From Moritella sp. F3 (GTDB lineage Bacteria; Pseudomonadota; Gammaproteobacteria; Enterobacterales; Moritellaceae), in contig NZ_BLRL01000002.1 in the NCBI RefSeq assembly GCF_015082335.1, positions 1-64,000 of the forward strand: 64,000 nt of DNA. The letters run 5' to 3'. The notes beneath the pieces were generated by a model. The model saw only the letters and a program-made list of their open reading frames with translations. It was not told the DNA's origin and made no database searches. Below are positions 49,239-59,163 of the stretch, in pieces. The stretch's first letter is position 1. Every line of letters starts with the position of its first letter. Position numbers and translations under genes: made by a program.

Positions 49239-49655
49239 ATGATACATTTAGAGCATATTAATTTAATCGTACGAGACATCGAAGAAACACTCACTTTTTA
49301 TCGTGCCGCATTTCCACACTGGGAAATTCGTGGTGGCGATAAAGGCTTGTGGTCAGGAAAACCAAGAAATTGGATCCATTTTGGTGATGATTATCAATAC
49401 TTGGCATTTGGCGACAATGGCGTTGGTGAAAATCGCGATTTAGCTGGGCATCAAGTCGGTCTTGCCCACTTTGCATTTGTCACCGATGATATTAAAGGCA
49501 CCATCAAGCGCTTAAACGACGCAGGCTTCGCGATTGCCAAAGACGGTATGGAAGATGATTACCGCGAAAATATTTACTTTGTTGACCCAAATGGCTACGA
49601 AGTTGAATTTGTGCAATACAATACCGATATACCAAGCTTAAGAAATCGTTATTGA
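49239..49655 (+). CDS. VOC family protein (glyoxalase/bleomycin resistance fold)
   Basis: 138 residues. Start MIHLEHINLIVRDIEETLTFY and HQVGLAHFAFVTDDIKGTIKRL give the two beta-alpha-beta-beta-beta halves; candidate metal ligands are H6, the histidine in LAHFAFV and the glutamate in YEVEFVQY. YFVDPNGYEVEFVQY is the signature end of VOC enzymes. The substrate is not evident; neighbours suggest detoxification of an electrophile or an oxidised compound. AGAAGGAC lies before the ATG. Confidence 0.85.
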   Translation: MIHLEHINLIVRDIEETLTFYRAAFPHWEIRGGDKGLWSGKPRNWIHFGDDYQYLAFGDNGVGENRDLAGHQVGLAHFAFVTDDIKGTIKRLNDAGFAIAKDGMEDDYRENIYFVDPNGYEVEFVQYNTDIPSLRNRY

Positions 49656-49964
49656 TGCTTCCCCCTTCTCACTCGACATTGATACCGCCAATTTATATAG
49701 GGTGGTATCAATGGACACAAAAATAAGACGCTACTAAAGCAAATAAAACCAAAATAAAATATCGACAATACAAATACATAAAGTTATTAATACCACAATA
49801 AACGTTATTCACCTCTTTTGGGTAGACTTCAATGTTTCATTGCTGTGAGCATCCATTTTCTGTGACTCAACTCTCATTATAAATTTGAAGTTTTGCATAA
49901 ACAGCAAATATAAGTAAACATGGTGTTGTGTATTCAGCCCTATAAATGATCTAAGATCGCAGTA
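49656..49964. other. Intergenic region between VOC and EAL genes
   Basis: 309 bp with no gene. A hairpin TTGATACCGCC (49679-49689) with GGTGGTATCAA (49701-49711) and one wobble follows the VOC gene and may end its transcript, though no T tract follows. The rest is AT-rich and should hold the promoter of the c-di-GMP phosphodiesterase gene. Confidence 0.55.
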
Positions 49965-52520
49965 ATGACAATTTCAAAACCTCAAACTCTTCGTAAAGCG
50001 GTGATGCTCCCTTTCACCTTACTGCTTTTACTTACTGTGGCCGTACTTACTTTTGTTCAAAATAGTAATTATGAACGAATGCTCACTGAGATCAGCACCA
50101 AATTACTCAGTTCCTATTCAGAAAACGTCAGTAACAACCTCGATCGGTTTTTAGCACAGCCTTTTAATACCACGCTAACGATTGCCGATAGCATTCAGCG
50201 TAATCAACTCGATCAAGCTGCAGACTTAAGTAAAATTGAAAACTATCTGCATGCCGCCATGACTGATATTTATAGCTCGCAACAACAAATCAGTAATATC
50301 GCATTTGCCAGCGAACAGCAAGATTATGTCAGCTTTCGCCGTCATGCCGACAAAACGCTTAGTTTGATCCTACAAGACAAACGCACCAATAATAACCTCG
50401 ACTTTTATCAAGGATTGACACTTGATACTGCAGTTGTTGACAGTATTAAAAATTACAACCCAATACTCCGCCCCTGGTATGCACCTTTTGCTGAAAATAG
50501 AACGGCGGGTTGGGCAAAGATATACAGTAACGTTGACGCCGAAAAAACCTTCACGATTTCCAGTGCAGCGCCAGTCATACGTGACAGTACATTATTAGGT
50601 GTGGTCGCCACCGATATCGATTTACTACAATTGTCTAAATTTATTAAACCCGACAGCAGTGAGTTCGGTGGTTTGACCTATATCACCAATACCGATGGCG
50701 CTTTAATTGCTAACTCTTTGCAAGCCCCTTTAATCGACCCAGACAATCAGCATATATTAGCGACCAATAGCGAGAGCAAATTGATTGCGCTTAACGCGGC
50801 GCAAATTATTGAGCAAAATTTACAAGTTGATAAGCGTTCCGCAACATTTGAATTCAACCATAAGCGTGTACGTTATTTCAGTCGTGTCAGCACCTATCAC
50901 TACAATAATCTACAATGGTTTATTGTCGTTACCTTACCAGAAGACGTATTACTCGGTGGGCTACCAAGCCAGCAACGTTTAGGTCTAGCAGCGGCACTTG
51001 TCCTCGCTTTTTGTGGTTTGTTGATGGGGCTATTCTTACTGCGGACTATCACTCAACCGATTATGGACATTGCTGAGGTATCACAGCACTTAGACCATAA
51101 CAACTGGGATGTCACAATCAATGAAAGTATCAAACTGCATGAAACAACCCAGCTTATTTCTGCATTTAAGTCGATGTCGTCGCGGTTAGAACACTCGTTT
51201 ACCACATTACGTAAACAGCTATTATCTGACACCCTGACCGGATTATTAAGTCGTGATGGGTTTGTGGAAAAACTGCATAATCCGAGCTCACAAAAACAAG
51301 GGATCTTGGTCTTACTTGGACTACGCTCGTTCCGCCACATTAGCAATAGTTTAGGACAACAGAAAAGTGAGCAGCTATTAGTTGCTATAGCCTGTCGCTT
51401 ACAACAAAGTGCGGCAGACAACGTAACGATCAGCCGCATTGATAAAGATACCTTTGCAGTATTCTATCCGGGCTTTATAGATCTTTCTCACAGCCATCAA
51501 GTCGCTGAAAAATTATTAACCGACTTTAAACGCCCTTTTACCATAAACGGTACCGAAGTATTAGTGGGTGCTGACGCAGGCATTATGAGTGGTCAATTCG
51601 ATAATATTGAGATGGATGCATGGTTACAAAATTCCAGTCTTGCACTGACCTATGCCGTGAAGCAAGAACAAGTAAAATGCTGTCATTATCAAGATTATAT
51701 GATCGTAGCATCACAAGAAAAAACCCGTTTAATAGCCGACTTACAACGTGCTATCAGCAATCATGAATTTACCGTGTATTACCAGCCGGTTATTGATTTA
51801 ACCAATGATAGCATCGCAGGGGCCGAGGCCTTAGTACGTTGGCACAGCCCTGTTCGAGGGCTAGTATCACCACTGGATTTTATTCCCATCGCCGAAGACA
51901 CTGGCATGATTGTGGATATTGGTAAACTCATCTTATTGCAAGCTTGCAGTGAAACGAAACAACAAATAGACAGCGGTCATTGGCCAAGCAATTTTGCATT
52001 ACATGTAAATATGTCGGTACGCGAATTACTGCACCCAAATTATGTATTAAGAGTGAAAGAAATTCTGGCGATAACCCAATTACCAGCGGCGAACCTGACC
52101 CTAGAAATAACCGAATCACGCTTAGTCAATCAGCCATTATTAACCAATAAATTACTCGGAGAACTACGTGATTTAGGCATACATATTGCTATTGATGATT
52201 TTGGTACAGGTTATTCATCACTGGCTTATCTGACACAACTGCAGTTTGATTCATTAAAGATAGACCGTTCTTTTGTCAGCAAAATGCTCGAGAGTGATAA
52301 CCACGCAGCGATTATCGCCGCCATTATCACCATGACAGAAACATTCAATTCCGACATTGTCGCAGAAGGTGTCGAGACAATTGAACAAGCCAACCACCTT
52401 AAAAGCCTAGGCTGTCGTTACGCACAAGGTTTTTATTATGCACGCCCTAAACCGCTGTCTGAATGGGATATTACTCATGATACTAGCGACTCGGCACCAC
52501 AGCATAATAGCCTAACTTAA
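49965..52520 (+). CDS. Membrane c-di-GMP phosphodiesterase, dCACHE-GGDEF-EAL
   Basis: 851 residues. A transmembrane helix (about 15-32), a periplasmic dCACHE-like sensor (about 40-335, with SAAPVIRDSTLLGVVATDIDL), a second helix (about 340-362), a HAMP-like linker, then GGDEF and EAL domains. The GGDEF motif reads DKDTF (493-497), so it is probably inactive for synthesis. EAL is intact: E621-A-L, LHVNMSVREL, LEITESRLV, the DDFGTGYSSLAYL loop, LKIDRSFV, and AEGVETIEQ. It should hydrolyse c-di-GMP to pGpG. Monocistronic. Confidence 0.9.
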   Translation: MTISKPQTLRKAVMLPFTLLLLLTVAVLTFVQNSNYERMLTEISTKLLSSYSENVSNNLDRFLAQPFNTTLTIADSIQRNQLDQAADLSKIENYLHAAMTDIYSSQQQISNIAFASEQQDYVSFRRHADKTLSLILQDKRTNNNLDFYQGLTLDTAVVDSIKNYNPILRPWYAPFAENRTAGWAKIYSNVDAEKTFTISSAAPVIRDSTLLGVVATDIDLLQLSKFIKPDSSEFGGLTYITNTDGALIANSLQAPLIDPDNQHILATNSESKLIALNAAQIIEQNLQVDKRSATFEFNHKRVRYFSRVSTYHYNNLQWFIVVTLPEDVLLGGLPSQQRLGLAAALVLAFCGLLMGLFLLRTITQPIMDIAEVSQHLDHNNWDVTINESIKLHETTQLISAFKSMSSRLEHSFTTLRKQLLSDTLTGLLSRDGFVEKLHNPSSQKQGILVLLGLRSFRHISNSLGQQKSEQLLVAIACRLQQSAADNVTISRIDKDTFAVFYPGFIDLSHSHQVAEKLLTDFKRPFTINGTEVLVGADAGIMSGQFDNIEMDAWLQNSSLALTYAVKQEQVKCCHYQDYMIVASQEKTRLIADLQRAISNHEFTVYYQPVIDLTNDSIAGAEALVRWHSPVRGLVSPLDFIPIAEDTGMIVDIGKLILLQACSETKQQIDSGHWPSNFALHVNMSVRELLHPNYVLRVKEILAITQLPAANLTLEITESRLVNQPLLTNKLLGELRDLGIHIAIDDFGTGYSSLAYLTQLQFDSLKIDRSFVSKMLESDNHAAIIAAIITMTETFNSDIVAEGVETIEQANHLKSLGCRYAQGFYYARPKPLSEWDITHDTSDSAPQHNSLT

Positions 52521-52816
52521 ATCACTAGAGCGCCAAGTTTCACTACCTATATGCTTTTAAAATACAGTTGTACGCTTAATTGTTCCTGTTGATCACAAAA
52601 CAACGACAAAATAGGACAGCCTGTTGCGAATAACCTATTCATTAAGTAAAAATGCGATCTTGATTGAACAATTAATTAAAAAGATGCGATAACCTCCCCT
52701 CCGTTCACAACTAATTAACATTTGTGATGCGTAATAAACAATCGCAGTTAGTAATAACCGCACTGCAATTACGCTAGGTCTGATTTAGTTACAGTAGCTA
52801 TTACATGGAGTTTTAA

Positions 52817-54085
52817 ATGCGCACTTTTTTGACGTTATTAATATCAACCCTGAGTTTTAACAGCTTTGCCCTCGATAGTACTTACTTACAATGTTATGGC
52901 GTCAAAGACAGTTTCGCCGCACGCTCTGATTTGATCAAAAAATCATGGGCAGTTAACCCTAACAATCAATATCTCAAACTTGACGGTTATTGGAAGGACA
53001 ACGGTTACAATGCTGACACTGAAAATTATTTCATCGTAAAAGCGATTGATTCACAGCCCGTCACATCCGATAAAGTACACAGCACGTTAGCCAGTATGTG
53101 TAAAAACACCCTAGTGAATAAATACTCAAACGAGTTCACCAGTAATGTCACTTATTTTGCGGCCGACAGCTCGGTAGGTTATGAATATCCCGTCATGACC
53201 GAAGTTGATGCACTCGGTATCAACAATAGCGAATTGCCAGTAGCGTACAACAATATGCTGCGTTATGCATTTGCATCAAGTTACGTCTACAGTACAGAGC
53301 AGGGAGCGTCATCGTTCTCATTTACCGATAATCCTACTTTCCAACAGTTAATGCTAAACGAAAATAGCCTCGAACTGGATGTTATTGCTCGTTATGTTGG
53401 TGACAGTGGTGTCCACGGTGTAGCGATTAAAGTACCCGCGGTACCAAGCAAAAACTTAGAACAAGAGATCATTATTGCGTTTAAAGGCACGAGTAACGGC
53501 GGAGATGTAATGCAAGACATCGAACTCGTACTGGCCAACCTTTCAGAAACAGATGAAGACTGGCAAGTTGATGCGTATAATTTTACTCAACAAATTCTCG
53601 CGCAATACCCAGCAAACGCAGCCTCATTAACCCGTGGTTACCAAACATCGAGCGCAGCGACAAGTTATAATGTGGTATTAACAGGTCATTCATTAGGTGC
53701 TTATACCGCCATTGATGCCAGTGTCAGAACCGGTGTATTAGCACGCGTGTTCTCATCACCAGCAACCCGTATCATCGAAAAATACATCCATGCTTTTGCC
53801 AATAAAATGCGTTACAACAACGTTATTAATATGGTTCGAGAAAAAGATCCTGTCGCGACACTCTCTGGCCGTCACAACGAAAACATGATTTATTTCCCGA
53901 AAGCACCTGGCTCTAATCCAGCAGATAGTCATTACTTAACCCCCTTTATTAATGACATATTAATGCCTCTTGCAAACAATCAAGCAAGTGCAGCTAACAA
54001 GCCGACACATGTTTACATCACTCCGGATACCAGCATTGGCGCTGGCTTAACGGAATTAGTTAATACGTGGGGTCATGTTAATTAA
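52817..54085 (+). CDS. Class 3 lipase-family secreted hydrolase
   Basis: 422 residues. A cleavable signal peptide (MRTFLTLLISTLSFNSFA). The alpha/beta-hydrolase nucleophile elbow is S292 in VLTGHSLGAYTA, followed by a candidate acid in VREKDPVATL and histidine in DSHYLTP. IAFKGTSNGGDVMQDIE is the lipase 3 oxyanion strand pattern. It likely hydrolyses acyl esters in the periplasm or outside the cell; the substrate is unknown. ATGGAG precedes the ATG. A terminator follows. Confidence 0.82.
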   Translation: MRTFLTLLISTLSFNSFALDSTYLQCYGVKDSFAARSDLIKKSWAVNPNNQYLKLDGYWKDNGYNADTENYFIVKAIDSQPVTSDKVHSTLASMCKNTLVNKYSNEFTSNVTYFAADSSVGYEYPVMTEVDALGINNSELPVAYNNMLRYAFASSYVYSTEQGASSFSFTDNPTFQQLMLNENSLELDVIARYVGDSGVHGVAIKVPAVPSKNLEQEIIIAFKGTSNGGDVMQDIELVLANLSETDEDWQVDAYNFTQQILAQYPANAASLTRGYQTSSAATSYNVVLTGHSLGAYTAIDASVRTGVLARVFSSPATRIIEKYIHAFANKMRYNNVINMVREKDPVATLSGRHNENMIYFPKAPGSNPADSHYLTPFINDILMPLANNQASAANKPTHVYITPDTSIGAGLTELVNTWGHVN

Positions 54086-54116
54086 TACCAGATAGTCAGT
54101 ATTTACCGACGATAAT

Positions 54117-54153
54117 AAAAGCGGGCTTATCAGTGATGATAGCCCGCTTTTAT
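54117..54153 (+). terminator. Terminator after the lipase gene
   Basis: AAAAGCGGGCT (54117-54127) pairs with AGCCCGCTTTT (54141-54151) with inner pairing, followed by ATTT. Confidence 0.85.
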
Positions 54154-54266
54154 TTAAAGAAAAAAGGAAGACAAAAGGAACATTAACATTATCTTAGTGC
54201 ATTATTATTGAAGCTGGCTGTATTTATATTGTTAAATAAAACACCCTAAACAACATGTGACGCACT

Positions 54267-54422
54267 ATGAATGAGTCAAGTAAAGAAAGCCTAGATAAAG
54301 CTAAGGAAGAGGTAATAGAAGCAATTGAAAAAGTTAAAGAAATAGCCGAATCACCCCATGTTGACGACGACAAATCGAGACGCATAAAAAGTCTGATAGC
54401 AGAAACAGAGAAGCACTTATAA
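54267..54422 (+). CDS. Small hypothetical helical protein, 51 residues
   Basis: An ATG at 54267 opens 51 codons ending in TAA at 54420. The product starts MNESSKESLDKAKEEVIEAI and ends IAETEKHL; it is lysine and glutamate rich with an amphipathic heptad-like pattern, so a soluble helix or coiled coil. No strong ribosome binding site is visible (GTGACG only), which lowers confidence. It lies between the lipase terminator and gltS. Family unknown. Confidence 0.5.
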   Translation: MNESSKESLDKAKEEVIEAIEKVKEIAESPHVDDDKSRRIKSLIAETEKHL

Positions 54423-54487
54423 ACCCTGCCATCATGTTATCAAGCTATATTAAAACCACAGTAAAATTTGATAACACGATAGCCAAG

Positions 54488-55720
54488 TTACGATGCAAAG
54501 ATATCCAATAAGAATTGAATAATTAGCGCATTGGCAATATCAATAAAAAATGCGCCCACCAGCGGTACAACGACAAACGCTTTTGCAGAAGCGCCAAACT
54601 TCTCGGTTACCGCCGTCATATTAGCAATCGCTGTCGGCGTTGCGCCTAACGCCAGTCCTGCATACCCAGCAGACATGACAGCCGCATCATAGTCTTTACC
54701 CATTAGCGGGAAGACCACAAAGATAACAAAGCCAGTCACAATCAGCACCTGCGCAGCAAGCATAATTAATATTGGTCCACCTAGCCCGCCTAATGTCCAC
54801 AGCTGTAAACTCATTAATGACATAGCCAGGAACAAGCCCAAACTCAAATCAGAAATTAAAGCTAACGAACGGCTGCGCTCAGGCCACGTCAGCTTAGGCA
54901 ATATTAATGGGCCTAAATTAATCACGATAATGCCTGCAAACAAGCAAGTGACAAATTCAGGTAAATGTAAGCCTAGGTTGCCGATAATGACATTAAGCCC
55001 GAGGCCTAAGCCAATACTAATACTGATAATCAATATCGAATTAAGCATATGGTGATAATCAATCGGTGCCGCAGTGTTCGCCTGTTTTTGCTTATTTTGA
55101 TGCAGCTTAGCCTGATGTAGAGTACCGACGGTGAGTTCAGGTTCTTTACTCGGTTCGAGCTTATAATGGCTGATTAAATATTTAGCAATCGGGCCACCAA
55201 TAACACCACCAAGGATCAGGCCAAAGGTCGCACACGCAATACCAATTTCCATCGCGTTGCTGATATTGTATTTCTCAACAAACAGCGGCGCCCACGCAAT
55301 CGCAGTCCCGTGCCCACCACTAAGCGAAACTGAACCACCAATAATACCGACTTCCGGTAATTGTTGGGTAAACTGTGCAACTGTTAAGCCCGTGAAGTTT
55401 TGTAAAAACAAATAAATAACCGCAATCACCAGTAAGATAATTAGCGGTTTGCCGCCTTTAAGCAGCGTTGAAAATCGTGAGGACAGGCCAATAATAGTGA
55501 AGAACACAATCAATAACGTATCACGCACCGCTAATGAAAATTGTAATTCGATATCAAATACGCCATAAATAATAGCAAAGACAATAGATGCAATTAGGCC
55601 GCCAGAAACGGGTTCGGGGATATTATACTCTTGTAAAAAAGCGACTTTGCGTGTCAGGTACTTACCTATAAACAGCACCAAAATCGCCACAATAACAGTT
55701 TGTCTTACATCCAACTCCAT
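54488..55720 (-). CDS. gltS: Sodium/glutamate symporter
   Basis: 410 residues (E. coli 401). About ten to twelve hydrophobic segments. Family motifs: QEYNIPEPVSGGLIASIVF near the N-terminus, the re-entrant loop GIIGGSVSLSGGHGTAIAWAP, and its counterpart MSAGYAGLALGATPTAIANM. It imports L-glutamate driven by sodium, fitting a marine habitat. Monocistronic on the minus strand. Confidence 0.94.
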   Translation of the reverse strand: MELDVRQTVIVAILVLFIGKYLTRKVAFLQEYNIPEPVSGGLIASIVFAIIYGVFDIELQFSLAVRDTLLIVFFTIIGLSSRFSTLLKGGKPLIILLVIAVIYLFLQNFTGLTVAQFTQQLPEVGIIGGSVSLSGGHGTAIAWAPLFVEKYNISNAMEIGIACATFGLILGGVIGGPIAKYLISHYKLEPSKEPELTVGTLHQAKLHQNKQKQANTAAPIDYHHMLNSILIISISIGLGLGLNVIIGNLGLHLPEFVTCLFAGIIVINLGPLILPKLTWPERSRSLALISDLSLGLFLAMSLMSLQLWTLGGLGGPILIMLAAQVLIVTGFVIFVVFPLMGKDYDAAVMSAGYAGLALGATPTAIANMTAVTEKFGASAKAFVVVPLVGAFFIDIANALIIQFLLDIFAS

Positions 55721-55872
55721 CAGTACCCCCTCAGTTATTTTGCTAACCTTTTTCTCTTAAGGTCATTAGCATGTAGCTATTACCTATTTAACTATTACCT
55801 ATTTAGAGATGGTCAACTTATTAACTAAGAGATTACCTGCTGGGATTTGAATGCACAAACCATAAACATCAA

Positions 55873-56736
55873 TTAATCGACTTGAAACCAATCAATATAA
55901 TGACTTGGCATTACGTCAAACTCACGGCTTAAATCAGCTACCACAGACGCACTGATCACATCGTCTTTACTAGCCATTCTTGCACTGAGTTCGTCAGCAT
56001 GAATACCCGTGGTTAAAAACAAACCAGCGATACCTGCTGTATTCGCGCCGCGGATGTCATGCTCTAAACTATCACCAACAGCAATAGCATTATCCCAACC
56101 GCCTAACAAGGTATGACACATTGCATAGACTTCCGCTTGTGGTTTACCATGCCAATGTACCTTACCACCCATTGCTGCGTACGCAATGGCAATAGAGCCA
56201 GGGCAAAGCTTCAACTCACCCGTTGGGCTCATCGCGACTAAATCAGGGTTGCTCACGACCATTTCTAAACCTCGAGAAAGCGCAATATCCAGATCAGTTT
56301 GATAATCAGCAACCGTACCGCGTTCAACGCCATAACACATGATAAATGATGCATCTTCAATCGCCACGCTTGTTAAACAGCAGTCTTCGAGTACAGTACC
56401 ATTAATCCCCTCCCCCCAGCCAAACACCAGGGCATTCGAACCTAAATGGTCAAATTTACCTTGCTTGAAATTGTGGCGCATGTGATCACCAGATGTCAGC
56501 ACATCAATATACAGATCACGACTAATACCAGAATCGGTTAAACGCTGATAAGAGAAATTGTGGGTATTACCACTGTTCGATAAGATCACTACTTTTTTGT
56601 TGTGTTGTTTTAAAAATTCTAATGTCGCAATCGCGTTAGGAAAGGCATCACCGCCATTATGCAGCACGCCCCATTGATCTAAGATAAAGGTATCAAAATC
56701 GTTAATAATGTCGCTAAGACCGGAAATCATTTTCAC
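55873..56736 (-). CDS. HAD-superfamily subfamily IIA hydrolase
   Basis: 287 residues. Motif I is FILDQWGVLHNG with nucleophile D20; the usual second Asp is Trp, as in the NagD-like group often annotated HAD-SF-IIA-hyp4. Motif II is VVILSNSGNTH, and the motif III/IV region is HGKPQAEVY...AVGDSLEHDIRGANTAG. It is a probable sugar phosphatase or nucleotide phosphatase of unknown substrate. The start codon is GTG at 56736 with GGAG upstream; the ATG two codons later is equally possible. Confidence 0.82.
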   Translation of the reverse strand: MKMISGLSDIINDFDTFILDQWGVLHNGGDAFPNAIATLEFLKQHNKKVVILSNSGNTHNFSYQRLTDSGISRDLYIDVLTSGDHMRHNFKQGKFDHLGSNALVFGWGEGINGTVLEDCCLTSVAIEDASFIMCYGVERGTVADYQTDLDIALSRGLEMVVSNPDLVAMSPTGELKLCPGSIAIAYAAMGGKVHWHGKPQAEVYAMCHTLLGGWDNAIAVGDSLEHDIRGANTAGIAGLFLTTGIHADELSARMASKDDVISASVVADLSREFDVMPSHYIDWFQVD

Positions 56737-56985
56737 TTTGTCATTTCTCCAACAGCATCGGCCACTGATAATGAATAACTAGGATCATCAATAGCTCAGA
56801 TAAGAGAGTCCACTATATACTTAAACTGCTAAATCCCAACTAAATTACGTCATATTTATATCCAAAAATAAGCGATTAATAAGGTGTAATGTGATTACAA
56901 AGTCAGTTTTATTAGCCAAAATTTGTTAACTTAGCTCTCTTGTAACTAGCTATCTAATGATTGGCTTATTTTCAGCGGTGTATCG

Positions 56986-59037
56986 GTGTCGAACAAATTT
57001 AAAATCATAGTTTCAGTCATCCTTTGCAGCGTAGTCATCACAACCTTTAGCGTACGCGAAATATGCCGAGATTGGCTATTGGATTCCAACCGGGAACAAG
57101 CAGAAAACCAACTGCTTACTTATGTTGTCGATATAAGGCGTGTACTCGCAAGTTACAAGTACCTCCCTTACCTGATCACAGAGCAAAAAAGCGTCATTAC
57201 AGTCCTGACTAATTCACAGGCTCCGACAACGCTGCTCCAGCAAACGCTCACTCAATTTGATAAAGCAGCCAATACCAAAGGCTGGTACCTGCTCAAACCC
57301 GATGGTTCCTTGTTAGTATCAAGCCGTCATAATACCAACTGGGATACCAACAAAGCCCTGAACATTACCACCAACTTACGAAATAAATACGGTGAATTAG
57401 ATAACGACAGAGGCGTGCTCACCTCCAGTTATATTTCCAACGGTATCGCCAATTATTACTTAAGCTTGCCGATAAACCATCAAGGTAAATTAATTGGCAT
57501 TGCCGTCATCGAAGTAGACTTAACCGCATTAAGTGATCCCTGGTTGGCAGAAAATGATTTCATCCTCATCAGCAATGCCAAAAATAAATTCTTTCTATCT
57601 AGCCACCCTGAGATATCGGCGACAGACATTAACCGCTTAGGCACGGCTGACATCATCACACATGAGCTCAGTAATAACGCTAATATCTACAGCTGGACGA
57701 TTGCTAACCGTGACTATCAAGTACAACAAGTGCAGTTAGACGATCTAAGATGGCATATTTACTACCTGACGCCATTAAATGACTTATATCGGAAAGTGGA
57801 TGTAGCAGGATTTATTTCCGCTATATTAATGTCACTGTTACTGTCTGTGCTGTTATATCGCTATGAACGTAAACAAAAGCTTTATTCTCACGCCGCATTA
57901 AAACAGATGATTGCAGGTACCAACGTCGGATTAGTATTACTCAATAATGATCGCAGCATCAGCTATATCAACCCAACAGCAATGCGCTACTTCGGATTAA
58001 GTAATGACACTTTTGATAAGAATGACAATAATCATAAGCTATATGCCAGCCAATTACTTACTCAACACCAAGACAATAACGCTGTTGTTAGCCAATTAAA
58101 TGACCTATTAATCACGCCAACCTTCACTGGCATTGAAGTGTTTGCCCATAATCATCATGGTGATGACTTTCCAGCTTTATTATCCATTACACCACTGGCC
58201 TGGTCACAACGACGTGGTTCATTGATGACATTTGTTGATATCAGTAAACGTAAACGCGCTGAACGAGCCCTATCACAAGCAAATGAACAACTCGAAACCC
58301 GAGTACAAGAAACCACAGCAAAACTATATGCCGCGCAAGAAGAGTTATTATTAAGCAGTAAAATGGCCGCGCTTGGGCGTATGTCTAGCGCAATCAACCA
58401 TGAACTAAACCAGCCTTTAACAGGTATCAGAACCTTATTATCCAGCAACCTGCTATTTTTGGAGCAAGGTAATACTAAAGTGTTGCGATCCAACATGGCT
58501 TTAATCGATAAGCTGGTTCAGCGCATGTTATCGATGACAGCACAACTTAAGGTTTTCGCCTTTAATCGCCCAGAACGTTTAATTGCTACGTCAATAACAG
58601 ATGTATTGAGCGAAGTATTTATACTGCAGCAACCCCAACTCACCCACATAACCATCACGCTGGATATTCCGGACGCATTGCCACAGGTATTAGCCGAGCC
58701 ACATCGATTACACCAAGTGTTTTCTAACTTAATCAGTAATGCCGCGGCAGCCCTTCAGCAAACGTCACAACCGACATTGCTCATCAGCGCACGCATGATT
58801 AAAGACAAAATACACATCAATGTAATGGATAATGGTTCCGGCGTCGATGAAGCGGCATTGACCCACTTATTCGAACCTTTTTATACCAGCAAGAAGATTG
58901 GCGAAGGCTTAGGACTTGGATTAGCTATCACAGCGAATATCATGCGGGATATGCAGGGCGAGATATTTGCACACAATAATCAGCAGCAAACAGGCATGAC
59001 ATTTACCCTGATGCTCAAAGCGGATACCAGTAATTGA
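56986..59037 (+). CDS. DctB-like sensor histidine kinase
   Basis: 683 residues, GTG start. N-terminal transmembrane helix (IIVSVILCSVVITTF), a periplasmic PAS-like dCACHE sensor (about 35-265, with YISNGIANYYLSLPINHQGK), second helix (about 267-290), a cytoplasmic PAS domain (about 305-430), then HisKA with H472 in SSAINHELNQPLTGIRTLL and HATPase_c with QVFSNLISNAAAAL, VMDNGSGVDE and FEPFYTSKKIGEGLGLGLAI. The H box and sensor are like DctB kinases for C4-dicarboxylates. No response regulator is next to it; it converges with the TAXI-TRAP-lhgO unit and may sense a related acid. Confidence 0.88.
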   Translation: MSNKFKIIVSVILCSVVITTFSVREICRDWLLDSNREQAENQLLTYVVDIRRVLASYKYLPYLITEQKSVITVLTNSQAPTTLLQQTLTQFDKAANTKGWYLLKPDGSLLVSSRHNTNWDTNKALNITTNLRNKYGELDNDRGVLTSSYISNGIANYYLSLPINHQGKLIGIAVIEVDLTALSDPWLAENDFILISNAKNKFFLSSHPEISATDINRLGTADIITHELSNNANIYSWTIANRDYQVQQVQLDDLRWHIYYLTPLNDLYRKVDVAGFISAILMSLLLSVLLYRYERKQKLYSHAALKQMIAGTNVGLVLLNNDRSISYINPTAMRYFGLSNDTFDKNDNNHKLYASQLLTQHQDNNAVVSQLNDLLITPTFTGIEVFAHNHHGDDFPALLSITPLAWSQRRGSLMTFVDISKRKRAERALSQANEQLETRVQETTAKLYAAQEELLLSSKMAALGRMSSAINHELNQPLTGIRTLLSSNLLFLEQGNTKVLRSNMALIDKLVQRMLSMTAQLKVFAFNRPERLIATSITDVLSEVFILQQPQLTHITITLDIPDALPQVLAEPHRLHQVFSNLISNAAAALQQTSQPTLLISARMIKDKIHINVMDNGSGVDEAALTHLFEPFYTSKKIGEGLGLGLAITANIMRDMQGEIFAHNNQQQTGMTFTLMLKADTSN

Positions 59038-59045
59038 GTTAAGCT

Positions 59046-59078
59046 AAGCTTAGCTGAATGTAATCAGCTAAGCTTTTC
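59046..59078 (+). terminator. Terminator after the sensor kinase gene
   Basis: AAGCTTAGCTGA (59046-59057) pairs with TCAGCTAAGCTT (59064-59075) around ATGTAA, followed by TT. Confidence 0.7.
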
Positions 59079-59163
59079 GTAGTGAAGGTGATTTATTAGG
59101 GCTATTGATTAACATTATTTAGCTTGCCGATAATACTGATGATAGTACTAATGACAGTTCTTG

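Noticed and set aside
55777..55805. Imperfect direct repeat (TTACCTATTTA-like) upstream of gltS
   Set aside because: Two short AT-rich copies only; no evidence for CRISPR, iteron or mobile element.
56886..56905. CRP-like TGTGATTACAAAGTCA before the sensor kinase gene
   Set aside because: Only the first half-site fits; the second half is poor.
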